Source of the DNA: Psychroflexus sp. MES1-P1E
GTDB taxonomy: Bacteria > Bacteroidota > Bacteroidia > Flavobacteriales > Flavobacteriaceae
Assembly: GCF_002836055.1 (NCBI RefSeq)
Contig: NZ_PJBS01000306.1
Coordinates: 1 to 64,000, forward strand
Length of the DNA stretch: 64,000 nucleotides
Reading direction: 5' to 3'
This document shows, piece after piece, positions 45,870 to 54,063 of this stretch. Both the position numbers and the translations under genes were made by a program. Every line of letters starts with the position of its first letter. Position 1 is the first letter of the stretch. The notes under the pieces are model-generated. The model was not told the DNA's origin. It ran no database searches and saw only the letters and a list, made by a program, of their open reading frames with translations.

Positions 45870-47936
45870 ATGAAAACATTAAAAATAAAATTAGTCACTT
45901 TTATAGGTGTTGTTTTGATAACACTTGGAGCCAGCGCTCAGATCGACAGGTCTCAAATGCCAGAAGCAGGTCCAGAACCAACGATTAATTTAGAAAAACC
46001 TAAGGAATCTAAATTAAAGAACGGCATCACTGTAATGGTGGTTGAAAACAATAAGTTGCCTCGTGTATCTTACCAATTAAGCATAGATAATAAGCCTTTA
46101 GTAGAAGGAGATAAAGCTGGTGTAGCTAGTTTATTATCTTCTATGCTAGGAAATGGAACGACTTCTATTTCTAAAGACGATTTTAACGAAGAAGTAGACT
46201 TCTTAGGCGCTAGTATCAACTTTGGATCTAGTGGAGGTTTTGGTAGTGGATTAAAAAAGTATGCTGATCGTATAGTTGAACTGATGGCAGATGCCACTAT
46301 AAATCCATTGTTAACAGAAGAAGAATTTCAAAAAGAGAAAGATAAGCTTGTTGAAAATTTGAAGACTCAGGAGAAAGATTTAAGTGCAGTTTCTAGTCGG
46401 GTTGTTAGTGCGTTGGCTTATGGTAAGGATCATGCATATGGTGAATTTATTACAGAAGAAACAATAAACAATGTGACTTTTCAAGATGTCAAAGACCTCT
46501 ATAAAAAAACTTTTGCACCTAATAATGCCTATATTGTGGTAGTTGGAGATATTGAACCAAAAGAAGCCAAAAAGCAAATCAAAAAGTACTTTGGAGATTG
46601 GAAAAAACAAGATTTATCAGAAGTTTCAGATCCAGAATTAACTGAAAATGTTTCCACTACAGAAATCAATTTCATCGATTTACCAAATGCATCACAGTCT
46701 GAAATTTCAATCACAAATAATGTGAGTTTAAAGCAAAGCGATGAAGATTATTTTGCAGCATTGATGGCCAATAATATTCTTGGTGGAGGAGGAGAAGGCT
46801 ATTTGTTTAAAAACCTTCGAGAAGACAAAGGCTACACCTATGGAGCTTACTCTAGTTTAGGAGCAAGCCGTTATGGTGTATCTAGATTTGATGCTAGTGC
46901 TAAGGTTCGTAATGCTGTCGCTGATAGCGCTGTTGTAGAGTTTATAAAAGAAATTGATCTTATTCGTACTGAACCAGTAGATCCTGAAATTCTTAAAAAT
47001 GCAAAAGCCAAGTATGTCGGGAATTTTGTAATGGCTTTAGAACGTCCACAAACCATTGCTAATTACGCGCTTAACATTAAGCGGAATAACTTACCTGAAG
47101 ACTTTTATGCAAACTATCTGGAAAACATCAACAAGGTGTCTGCGGAAGATGTTCTAGATGTGTCTAAAAAATATTTTAAAGTAGACAATGCCAGAGTAGT
47201 TATTGTTGGTAAAGGCAGTGAAGTGGTTGAAAACTTAGATAGATTAGGATATCCAATCCAATATTTCGATAAGTATGCTAATCCTATCGAAAAACCTGAA
47301 TTCAAAAAAGAATTGCCTGAAGGCGTCACTGTAAGTTCCGTTTACGACAGCTATATAAAAGCTATAGGAGGAAATGATGTTGTTTCTACATTTAATAACA
47401 TGATGATGAAAGGGAATGCCTCTGTGCAAGGGATGAGTATCTCTTTTACCCGAAAGCTGACCAAGGATGGAAAAATGCTTGAGCTTGTTCAAATGAATGG
47501 AAATACATTATCAAAACAAGTTTTTGACGGTGAAAAAGGCTTCACTGCAGCTCAAGGTCAAAAAACAGACTATACAGAGCAACAAGTAGAAGATGCTAAA
47601 ATCATGTCTGGCTTATTTTCTGAACAAAAAGTTTCAGAGTCTGCAGAGCTTACTGGCATAGAGTCTATAAATGGTGAAGATGCTTATGTGATCAGATTAA
47701 CTGAAAACATAAGAGAGTTTTATAGCGTAGATTCTGGGCTAAAACTAGCTACAGAAACTACAGCAGAACAGATGGGTCAAAAAATGACGTCTAAACTTAT
47801 GTATAGCGATTATACAAATAAAAATGGAGTTATGGTTCCTATGATGTTAAGTCAAGATTTAGGACCACAAACTATTGACATTAAAATAGAAGAGGTGACA
47901 TTTAATGATGGAGTTACAGCTTCTGATTTCGAATAA
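45870..47936 (+). CDS. M16-family subunit without the zinc motif, with a C-terminal extra domain
   Basis: 688 residues from the ATG at 45870. An upstream TTG at 45837 gives an unnatural prefix and is rejected because a signal peptide begins at 45870 (MKTLKIKLVTFIGVVLITLG). The first about 460 residues are M16-like, but the position of HxxEH reads GVASLLSSML, so it is a catalytically silent partner. About 200 additional residues (VSSVYDSYIKAIGG, NMMMKGNASVQGM) look like a separate lipoprotein-like domain. It ends at the terminator 47956-47983. Confidence 0.92.
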   Translation: MKTLKIKLVTFIGVVLITLGASAQIDRSQMPEAGPEPTINLEKPKESKLKNGITVMVVENNKLPRVSYQLSIDNKPLVEGDKAGVASLLSSMLGNGTTSISKDDFNEEVDFLGASINFGSSGGFGSGLKKYADRIVELMADATINPLLTEEEFQKEKDKLVENLKTQEKDLSAVSSRVVSALAYGKDHAYGEFITEETINNVTFQDVKDLYKKTFAPNNAYIVVVGDIEPKEAKKQIKKYFGDWKKQDLSEVSDPELTENVSTTEINFIDLPNASQSEISITNNVSLKQSDEDYFAALMANNILGGGGEGYLFKNLREDKGYTYGAYSSLGASRYGVSRFDASAKVRNAVADSAVVEFIKEIDLIRTEPVDPEILKNAKAKYVGNFVMALERPQTIANYALNIKRNNLPEDFYANYLENINKVSAEDVLDVSKKYFKVDNARVVIVGKGSEVVENLDRLGYPIQYFDKYANPIEKPEFKKELPEGVTVSSVYDSYIKAIGGNDVVSTFNNMMMKGNASVQGMSISFTRKLTKDGKMLELVQMNGNTLSKQVFDGEKGFTAAQGQKTDYTEQQVEDAKIMSGLFSEQKVSESAELTGIESINGEDAYVIRLTENIREFYSVDSGLKLATETTAEQMGQKMTSKLMYSDYTNKNGVMVPMMLSQDLGPQTIDIKIEEVTFNDGVTASDFE

Positions 47937-47955
47937 CCTATTATCTTTTAAAATT

Positions 47956-47983
47956 AAAATCCCGCCAAACAGCGGGATTTTTT
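47956..47983. terminator. Bidirectional terminator between the M16 gene and hemD
   Basis: Stem AAAATCCCGC / GCGGGATTTT (10 bp) with a 6-base loop. T residues follow on the plus strand and T-rich sequence on the minus strand, so it serves both convergent genes. Confidence 0.8.
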
Positions 47984-47985
47984 AG

Positions 47986-48651
47986 TTAAGATCGTAAAAG
48001 CTGAACAGCTTTTACGATAAGGCTTTCTACAGTGGTTTTACTCGAAACATAAACACGTTTGGAATGTTCTCTAGCCAAAGTGGCTGTCGTATTACCAATA
48101 CAGATTAAATTAGAGTCTAATGAGGCGTTTAACTTAAATAGGCTGTCTACACCAGAAGGACTAAAACATAAGACAGCATCAAAGGATCTATTGAACTGCA
48201 TAGGAATTAAGTGTGTCTTATACACGAAAAACTCCTTGAGACTGATACCCGATTCTCGAAACATGTCTGAGAGTTCTGGTCTGCGCTGTTGACTTCCAAA
48301 AAAAGTGAAAGAGTTGTTGTGATAATTAGTTAGGATTTTCTCGGCAAGTTCTTTGGTGTTGTTGGCTTTGGCTTCAACTAAAAAACCATTATTTTTGAGG
48401 TTTAAGGCTGTTTTGTCTCCTACACAATAACATTTTCCGATGGAAAAATGTTTTATTAATTCTGCCGCTTTTTGGCTAGTAACAATAGCATGAGGATAGT
48501 GATCTTTATAGCTCTCCTGAGCAAGTTCCAAAACTTCTATTTGGATAGCGTTATACTCAATAAGACTTAGGCCAGCATTAATTAATAAATTCTTTTGGGG
48601 TGGAGTTAATATTTTAGTAGAGAGTACAGAAGGCATATTATAAGATTTCAC
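47986..48651 (-). CDS. hemD: Uroporphyrinogen-III synthase
   Basis: 221 residues. The sequence is poorly conserved as usual for HemD, but the family pattern is present (VLSTKILTPPQKNLLINAG, AVLCFSPSGVDSLF, LICIGNTTATLAREH). It cyclises hydroxymethylbilane to uroporphyrinogen III. The start overlaps hemC by 14 bases. The downstream terminator at 47956 marks the end of the hem operon here. hemE is not next to it. Confidence 0.88.
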   Translation of the reverse strand: MKSYNMPSVLSTKILTPPQKNLLINAGLSLIEYNAIQIEVLELAQESYKDHYPHAIVTSQKAAELIKHFSIGKCYCVGDKTALNLKNNGFLVEAKANNTKELAEKILTNYHNNSFTFFGSQQRRPELSDMFRESGISLKEFFVYKTHLIPMQFNRSFDAVLCFSPSGVDSLFKLNASLDSNLICIGNTTATLAREHSKRVYVSSKTTVESLIVKAVQLLRS

Positions 48652-49546
48652 GAAGGCTTTTCATAAGTTTTCCCCCGCCTTGCTTTAAAACATGTTCTGC
48701 ACAACGTTTACCAAAACCCTCAACTTCATCTATAGAGATCACTTCATGAATAGTAAACGTCTGTTTGCCATCTAAGCTAAACAGTCCGGCTCGAAAATTA
48801 ATTTCTCTATCTTTTATGGTGGCTAGAGCGCCAATAGGCGCTGTGCAGCCTCCCTCGAGTGTTTTTAAAAATTCGCGTTCTACTTTTACAGCTAGGGCCG
48901 TATCGGTATGATTGAGTTTTTCTAAAGCTTTTCTACATACCGTATTATGTTCCATAGTAACGACAAGCATAGCCCCTTGAGCAGGGGCAGGAATCATCCA
49001 ATCTAATTCTATGTGATTGTCTGGCTTTAGATTAATACGCTCCAAACCTGCAGCTGCAAATATGGCTCCATTCCAATCGTTATTTTGAAGCTTTTGAAGG
49101 CGAGTATTTACGTTACCTCGTAAATTTTCTACTTTGTGTTGAGGGTATTTCCTCAGCCATTGTGCTTTTCTTCGTAAACTTCCGGTAGCAATAGTTCCTT
49201 TATTTTCCAAAAACGATAAGCCTTTGTGAAGAAGAATATCACTTGTGTTGGCTCTTGGTAAAACAGCACCCTCTACAACACCTTTCGGAAGGGCTGTTGG
49301 CACATCTTTCATCGAGTGGACTGCAATGTCGATTTCTCCTTTTACAAGGGCTACATCAAGTGTTTTTGTAAAGATTCCAGTAATGCCCATTTCGTAAAGC
49401 GGTTGATCAAGATTAAGATCTCCGGTAGATTTTACGGGCTTAAGAATAGTGGAATATCCTTGACTTTCTAACAGTGTTTTAACCTCATGGGCTTGCCACA
49501 TGGCTAACTCACTGTCGCGAGTACCTATAGATATAGTTTTTGACAT
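48638..49546 (-). CDS. hemC: Hydroxymethylbilane synthase (porphobilinogen deaminase)
   Basis: 302 residues. The dipyrromethane cofactor attaches to Cys234 in EGGCTAPIGA. ISIGTRDSELAMWQA at the start, DIAVHSMKDVPT and LRGNVNTRLQKL are family landmarks. It builds hydroxymethylbilane from four porphobilinogen. It lies 40 bases downstream of hemA and overlaps hemD. Confidence 0.95.
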   Translation of the reverse strand: MSKTISIGTRDSELAMWQAHEVKTLLESQGYSTILKPVKSTGDLNLDQPLYEMGITGIFTKTLDVALVKGEIDIAVHSMKDVPTALPKGVVEGAVLPRANTSDILLHKGLSFLENKGTIATGSLRRKAQWLRKYPQHKVENLRGNVNTRLQKLQNNDWNGAIFAAAGLERINLKPDNHIELDWMIPAPAQGAMLVVTMEHNTVCRKALEKLNHTDTALAVKVEREFLKTLEGGCTAPIGALATIKDREINFRAGLFSLDGKQTFTIHEVISIDEVEGFGKRCAEHVLKQGGGKLMKSLREIL

Positions 49547-49586
49547 GGTAGAGTTAAGTTATTTTGAATACAAAACCAATAAAGAA

Positions 49587-50837
49587 TTAGTCGGAATCCA
49601 ATTCAAATACTTTTTTTAGTAAAGCGATACTGTCTTCCGTGGAACCGTTAGCATTTCTGAGATGACTTGCAAAACTCCGAGTAATCTTGTGTATGACACG
49701 ATCACTGATAATTTCAGCCTGCTCTTTATCGAATTTTAAATTCTTTTTACTTTGGTAATCGAGTTCTTCTTCCTTAAAATTCTTAAATTTTTCTTTCAGT
49801 GCTTTGATGGTAGGGGCAAACTTTCGAGTGTTGAGCCATTCATCAAATTCAAATCTCACTTCTTTTATAATCGCTTCAGCTTCTGGAATATATTGTCTCC
49901 TTTTAGAAAGCGTTTCATCCGTAATTTGAGACAGATAATCCAAGTGGAGTAATTTTACATTGTCCATACCTTGAACGTCTTCAGCAACATTTTTAGGAAT
50001 AGAAAGATCTAAAACAAGAAGTTCTTTTTTGGGGTAAATCAATTCCTTTGTAATTGTTGGAGTTTGAGCACCTGTGGCAACAATAAGGATATCTGTAGAT
50101 CTTATTTCTGACTGTAATTCTGAAAAATCTTTAACGATAAGGTTGAATTTACCAGCGATTTCTTCAGCCTTATCTTTTGTCCTATTAATTAAGGTAATAT
50201 TCTTATTGCTCGTATGTTTAACTAGGTTTTCGCAGGTATTTCTACCGATTTTACCAGTCCCGAACAGCAATATTTTTTTGTCTGAAACACGACCGATATT
50301 GTCTAAAATATACTGTACTGAGGCAAAGGATACAGAAGTTGCTCCAGAGGATATTTTTGTTTCATTTTTGATTCTTCGACTTGCTTGTATGACCGAATTT
50401 ACAAGGCGCTCCATAAAAGGGTTGACCATTCCTTGCTTTTTGGATAAAGCAAAGGAAGATTTTATCTGACTTATAATTTCAAAATCACCAAGAATTTGAC
50501 TGTCTAAACCGCTTCCAACTTTAAACATGTGTTCTATCGCCAATTCATCTTTGAGCACATACCCATTTTCAGAAAATGTTTCTTGATCCCCAAGACTAAA
50601 TTCACAAAGCAAATCGATCAAGATTTTTTCTTGATCTGCAAAGGCGTAGATTTCAGTTCTATTACAGGTCGATGAGGTGACAACAGAATCAAGACCAAGG
50701 GATTTAGCTTTATATAATAAAGCCTTTCTTTGATCTATATTGAGATTAAATTTTCCTCTCGTCTTAGCATCCGCTTTCTTATAGCTAATACCTATGACAT
50801 AAAAACTTATATGTTTAGAAACGTTGTATTTTTGCAT
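49587..50837 (-). CDS. hemA: Glutamyl-tRNA reductase
   Basis: 416 residues from the ATG at 50837. An upstream TTG at 50864 is rejected because a promoter -7 element (50862-50869) covers it. The active-site Cys58 is in TSSTCNRTE. The NADPH-binding domain (LFGTGKIGRNTCENL) and the C-terminal dimerisation domain are seen. It makes glutamate-1-semialdehyde, the first committed step of haem synthesis. First gene of hemA-hemC-hemD, divergent from the AraC regulator. Confidence 0.94.
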   Translation of the reverse strand: MQKYNVSKHISFYVIGISYKKADAKTRGKFNLNIDQRKALLYKAKSLGLDSVVTSSTCNRTEIYAFADQEKILIDLLCEFSLGDQETFSENGYVLKDELAIEHMFKVGSGLDSQILGDFEIISQIKSSFALSKKQGMVNPFMERLVNSVIQASRRIKNETKISSGATSVSFASVQYILDNIGRVSDKKILLFGTGKIGRNTCENLVKHTSNKNITLINRTKDKAEEIAGKFNLIVKDFSELQSEIRSTDILIVATGAQTPTITKELIYPKKELLVLDLSIPKNVAEDVQGMDNVKLLHLDYLSQITDETLSKRRQYIPEAEAIIKEVRFEFDEWLNTRKFAPTIKALKEKFKNFKEEELDYQSKKNLKFDKEQAEIISDRVIHKITRSFASHLRNANGSTEDSIALLKKVFELDSD

Positions 50838-50861
50838 TCTTTGTTCCAAAATTATGGAATA

Positions 50862-50869
50862 CAAAAATA
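50862..50869 (-). promoter_or_regulatory. -7 element before hemA
   Basis: Minus-strand TATTTTTG matches TAnnTTTG, 25 bases upstream of the hemA ATG at 50837. Confidence 0.5.
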
Positions 50870-50939
50870 TGGCATAAGTCTAGTAAAAAGTAACGCTCAA
50901 AGTTCCTTTTTTGTCGTTTAATGTATTTTTATTTGAAAA

Positions 50940-50953
50940 CTGATAATTATCAG
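50940..50953. promoter_or_regulatory. 14-bp perfect palindrome, operator candidate
   Basis: CTGATAATTATCAG lies in the 200-base divergent region between hemA and the AraC gene, 11 bases upstream of an exact -7 element (TATTTTTG, 50964-50971) for the regulator gene. The position suits a repressor or activator site for the regulator or hemA. The binding protein is not known. Confidence 0.5.
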
Positions 50954-50963
50954 CTTTATTCAG

Positions 50964-50971
50964 TATTTTTG
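50964..50971 (+). promoter_or_regulatory. -7 element before the AraC gene
   Basis: TATTTTTG, exact TAnnTTTG match, 64 bases before the ATG at 51035. Confidence 0.5.
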
Positions 50972-51034
50972 TAATGAATATGATGAATTGGAGAGGTTTT
51001 AATTAGAACGATTCTAAATAGAAAACAGGAAATT

Positions 51035-51922
51035 ATGGCATTGACGTTTGAAAAAAATAACGCTAGAGGTTCAGAACAGTTTATAGAGATTGAAGAGGGA
51101 ATATCTATCTTATCTATCAAAAATGAATCTGAAGTTGAAGAGTGTATCACCCATTATATTGGAGCGGATTTTATTCAGTTTCACTTTTGTGTAAAAGGGG
51201 AAATAAAATTCAATTTCAACGAGGGTAATTATGTTTTGAATATTAAAGAAGACTGTTCTTTGCTATTATATAATCCAGAGCGAGATCTTCCCATCAACTT
51301 AGTGGCTTTTCCAGAATCTTGGTCGGTATCTATTTTAATTTCCATCCAGAAACTCCATACGTTATTCTGTGCCGAAGCTAATTATATCGACTTTCTAACC
51401 GAAGATAATCGCGACAAGAAGTATTATAAGGAAGTGAGTGTTTCTCCTGCTATGGCTGTAATTCTAACTCAGATTTTGAATTTTAATTTACATCCCTCAG
51501 TAAGAAAGATTTACCTAAAGGGAAAAGCTTATGAGCTTATAGGACTTTATTTTAATCGCCCTGCGGAAGCCGACATAGAACAATGTCCGTTTCTAGATGA
51601 TGAAGACAATGTAAAAAAAATAAAGCTAGCCAAAGAGATTATCCTTCAAAGAATGGTGGAACCTCCAACACTTAGAGAACTTGCTGATGAGGTTGGCCTA
51701 AGTTTAAAAAAACTCAAAGAGGGATTTAAAGAAATATACGGCGACACTGTTTTCTCTTTCTTATTCGATTATAAAATGGACTACGCCAGAAAGTTACTTG
51801 AAAAAGGACAGCATAACGTTAATGAAGTCGGTTTACATATTGGTTACAGCACAGCAAGTCACTTTATAGCGGCTTTCAAAAAGAAGTTTGGAACTACACC
51901 TAAGAAGTATTTACAAGGTTAA
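51035..51922 (+). CDS. AraC-family transcriptional regulator next to hemA
   Basis: 295 residues. The C-terminal about 100 residues are the two helix-turn-helix motifs (PTLRELADEVGLSLKKLKEGFKEIYG, and NEVGLHIGYSTASHFIAAFKKKFG). The N-terminal half is a likely effector domain with no recognised fold. In Flavobacteriaceae an AraC gene opposite hemA is common, and a role in haem regulation is plausible by location only. Confidence 0.92.
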   Translation: MALTFEKNNARGSEQFIEIEEGISILSIKNESEVEECITHYIGADFIQFHFCVKGEIKFNFNEGNYVLNIKEDCSLLLYNPERDLPINLVAFPESWSVSILISIQKLHTLFCAEANYIDFLTEDNRDKKYYKEVSVSPAMAVILTQILNFNLHPSVRKIYLKGKAYELIGLYFNRPAEADIEQCPFLDDEDNVKKIKLAKEIILQRMVEPPTLRELADEVGLSLKKLKEGFKEIYGDTVFSFLFDYKMDYARKLLEKGQHNVNEVGLHIGYSTASHFIAAFKKKFGTTPKKYLQG

Positions 51923-51925
51923 CTT

Positions 51926-52588
51926 TTATCTAAGGATCACTCGTTTGTTGATAATTTGAAACCCAGTTAATATATCATGACAATACCGATATCCTTCCAG
52001 ATCAATAAAGTAAGTCTCCACAACAGTTCCTCTAAGGTCTTTTAAACTTCCCTCCAAAAGAAAATAAAGGCTTGGGGAAGTATATAATGGAATTTCAGTT
52101 TCAGCTTTTGTATTGATGAATATATTGTAAGATTTGAAGTTGTGCTTTTTCGTGTTTCTTGGTTGGATTTTAATATGCTTTAGCTTTTTACCCTCAACCA
52201 TAGTATCTTTTACTTTGTCTACACGAAATTTCATTCTAGCTTCTAAAACTGATACAGCATCAAGAGGAACTCCGTTCATGAATCCCATTAAAACAACATT
52301 TGCTTCTAGAAAAGCAGATTTTTTAAACTCATTAAAAGCGATATAACTACCATATTTTGTAAAGTCCACATATAAAATATCACTTTCAGAATTGTAAAAA
52401 TTCATAAATGTGGTGTTGTCAGTATTATGGCTATAAAAAACTTTATCTTTAATAATAGTCCCAATAGCATGTTGACATTCTAGATGTTCAAACTGATGTA
52501 GTCTATTAAAAAAGAATTTATCTTGACTATATAAAGAATCAACAGCCAACAGAAATAGAATTACAACGTATATTTTAAAAAGCTTCAT
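51926..52588 (-). CDS. Exported protein, function unknown
   Basis: 220 residues with a signal peptide (MKLFKIYVVILFLLAVDSLYS). The mature part is beta-rich with many aromatic residues and no known motif. Convergent with the AraC gene (3-base gap) and downstream of the AAG glycosylase on the same strand (5-base gap). Confidence 0.7.
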   Translation of the reverse strand: MKLFKIYVVILFLLAVDSLYSQDKFFFNRLHQFEHLECQHAIGTIIKDKVFYSHNTDNTTFMNFYNSESDILYVDFTKYGSYIAFNEFKKSAFLEANVVLMGFMNGVPLDAVSVLEARMKFRVDKVKDTMVEGKKLKHIKIQPRNTKKHNFKSYNIFINTKAETEIPLYTSPSLYFLLEGSLKDLRGTVVETYFIDLEGYRYCHDILTGFQIINKRVILR

Positions 52589-52593
52589 GAGTC

Positions 52594-53190
52594 TTATTTA
52601 ACTGAAATATATTTTGAATCTTGTTTATAAAATCTCCAAGGGAGGCTTGCATCCTCTTCTGCATAATCAATGCCAATTCTTGTGGTCTCGACAATAGATT
52701 CTACTTTAACTCCGGGGTTGTCTATCCAGATGTCTTGGCCAAGGACACTTTTAGCATTATGAGATTTTGTAATCCCTAAAGCTTTTGTCACATTACCAGG
52801 GCCAGAGGTTAAGCTTTTTTCAAGTTTTTTTTTATTCCTGCGCTCTAGCATTTTTTGGAGGCCTTGTATAGGTTCAATCGCTCTAATCAAAATAGCATCG
52901 GCATTGCCGCTCGTGTTGGTTACAATATTAAAAAGATGATGAATACCATAGCATAAATAAACATAAGCGATACCTCCAGACTCGTACATCACTTGAGTTC
53001 GCTTTGTAAATCTACCCAAATGCGCGTGGCATGCTTTATCACCTTGCCCAGCATAAGCTTCGGTCTCTGTAATAATACCAGAAGTTAATACTCCGTCAAT
53101 AGTGGTGGTTAGCTCTTTTCCAATTAAGTCTTTAGCAAGAGCTACTACATCAGGATTTTCAAAATAATTTTTTGAAAGAGGTTGATTCAT
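52594..53190 (-). CDS. 3-methyladenine DNA glycosylase (AAG/MPG family)
   Basis: 198 residues with the AAG-like signature: ALAKDLIGKELTT, GIITETEAYAGQGDKACHA, VYLCYGIHHLFNIVT and LTSGPGNVTKALGI. The catalytic Glu is in TETEAY. It removes alkylated and deaminated purines. The hypothetical exported protein gene follows 5 bases away on the same strand. Confidence 0.9.
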   Translation of the reverse strand: MNQPLSKNYFENPDVVALAKDLIGKELTTTIDGVLTSGIITETEAYAGQGDKACHAHLGRFTKRTQVMYESGGIAYVYLCYGIHHLFNIVTNTSGNADAILIRAIEPIQGLQKMLERRNKKKLEKSLTSGPGNVTKALGITKSHNAKSVLGQDIWIDNPGVKVESIVETTRIGIDYAEEDASLPWRFYKQDSKYISVK

Positions 53191-53244
53191 TATGCTGTAT
53201 TTTATCTCAAAATAGTTAAATTTAGGGTCAAACTTAATTTTTCT

Positions 53245-53781
53245 ATGAAAACTTTAATTTTATGTTTGATAATTTCAACCTGTATGGCACAAGAACAACT
53301 GATTTACGATTTTAAATCCAGTGAAAATCCAGAGGACTGGACCATTGTGAATGATGGAGTCATGGGAGGATTATCTACAAGTTCAATAAATTTAAACGCA
53401 GAAGGCCATGCCGTTTTTTTAGGTAATATCTCTTTAAAAAACAATGGAGGCTTTTCCTCAGTAAGGCATTTCACCAACATTAGTGATGTAGGAGATTATA
53501 AGTACATCAATTTAAAGGTGAGGGGAAATCCTTCAACTTACCAATTCAGATTAAAGAAAAAAAGGGGGGATTACTACTCCTATGTGAACACTTTTGAAGT
53601 GACTCCCACTTGGAAAACAATGAAGTTAGAAATTTCAGAATTTTATCCAACTTATAGAGGAAGAAGCTTAGATTTACCCAACTTTGAAGCTATGTCCATA
53701 GAAGAAGTCACCTTTTTAATAGGGAATAAAGTTGTAGAAGAATTTAAATTAGAAATCGATAAGATCTTCTTATCCAATTGA
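53245..53781 (+). CDS. CIA30-family exported protein
   Basis: 178 residues from the ATG at 53245, which begins a signal peptide (MKTLILCLIISTCMAQEQ). An upstream ATG at 53182 lies before the signal and inside the divergent gene, and is rejected. The body shows the CIA30 fold: WTIVNDGVMGGLSTSSIN, GGFSSVRHF, YQFRLKKKRG and EVTFLIGNK. In mitochondria, CIA30 assembles complex I. Bacterial versions are carbohydrate-binding-like proteins of unknown role. Confidence 0.86.
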   Translation: MKTLILCLIISTCMAQEQLIYDFKSSENPEDWTIVNDGVMGGLSTSSINLNAEGHAVFLGNISLKNNGGFSSVRHFTNISDVGDYKYINLKVRGNPSTYQFRLKKKRGDYYSYVNTFEVTPTWKTMKLEISEFYPTYRGRSLDLPNFEAMSIEEVTFLIGNKVVEEFKLEIDKIFLSN

Positions 53782-53787
53782 TGATAT

Positions 53788-54060
53788 ATGAAAGAGTCTG
53801 ACAAGAAATTTGTTGAAAACTGGGAGCGAATAAAAACGCAAGGAAAAGGAAAATATATTACCAAGCATGGAGTTGGTTTTGGAGTTATTGTATTTGCTTT
53901 AAATACGGTATTAACTTATTGGGGAAACTGGGAACAAATGTCAAATACAGACTTTTTTATCCAACTCTTTATCTCTATTGCTGTTGGTGGGGGAATTTAC
54001 GGAGCGTTTTCTTGGTTTTTAAATGATTTTATTTACCGTAAAAAACTAAAAGAAGGATAA
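53788..54060 (+). CDS. Small two-TM membrane protein, unknown
   Basis: 90 residues with a basic cytoplasmic N-terminus and two hydrophobic segments (about 30-47 and 58-80). No family recognised. It starts 6 bases after the CIA30 gene stop and may be co-transcribed. Confidence 0.75.
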   Translation: MKESDKKFVENWERIKTQGKGKYITKHGVGFGVIVFALNTVLTYWGNWEQMSNTDFFIQLFISIAVGGGIYGAFSWFLNDFIYRKKLKEG

Positions 54061-54063
54061 CAT

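Noticed and set aside
53182-53244. Upstream ATG start for the CIA30 protein
   Set aside because: It overlaps the divergent glycosylase gene and precedes the signal peptide at 53245.
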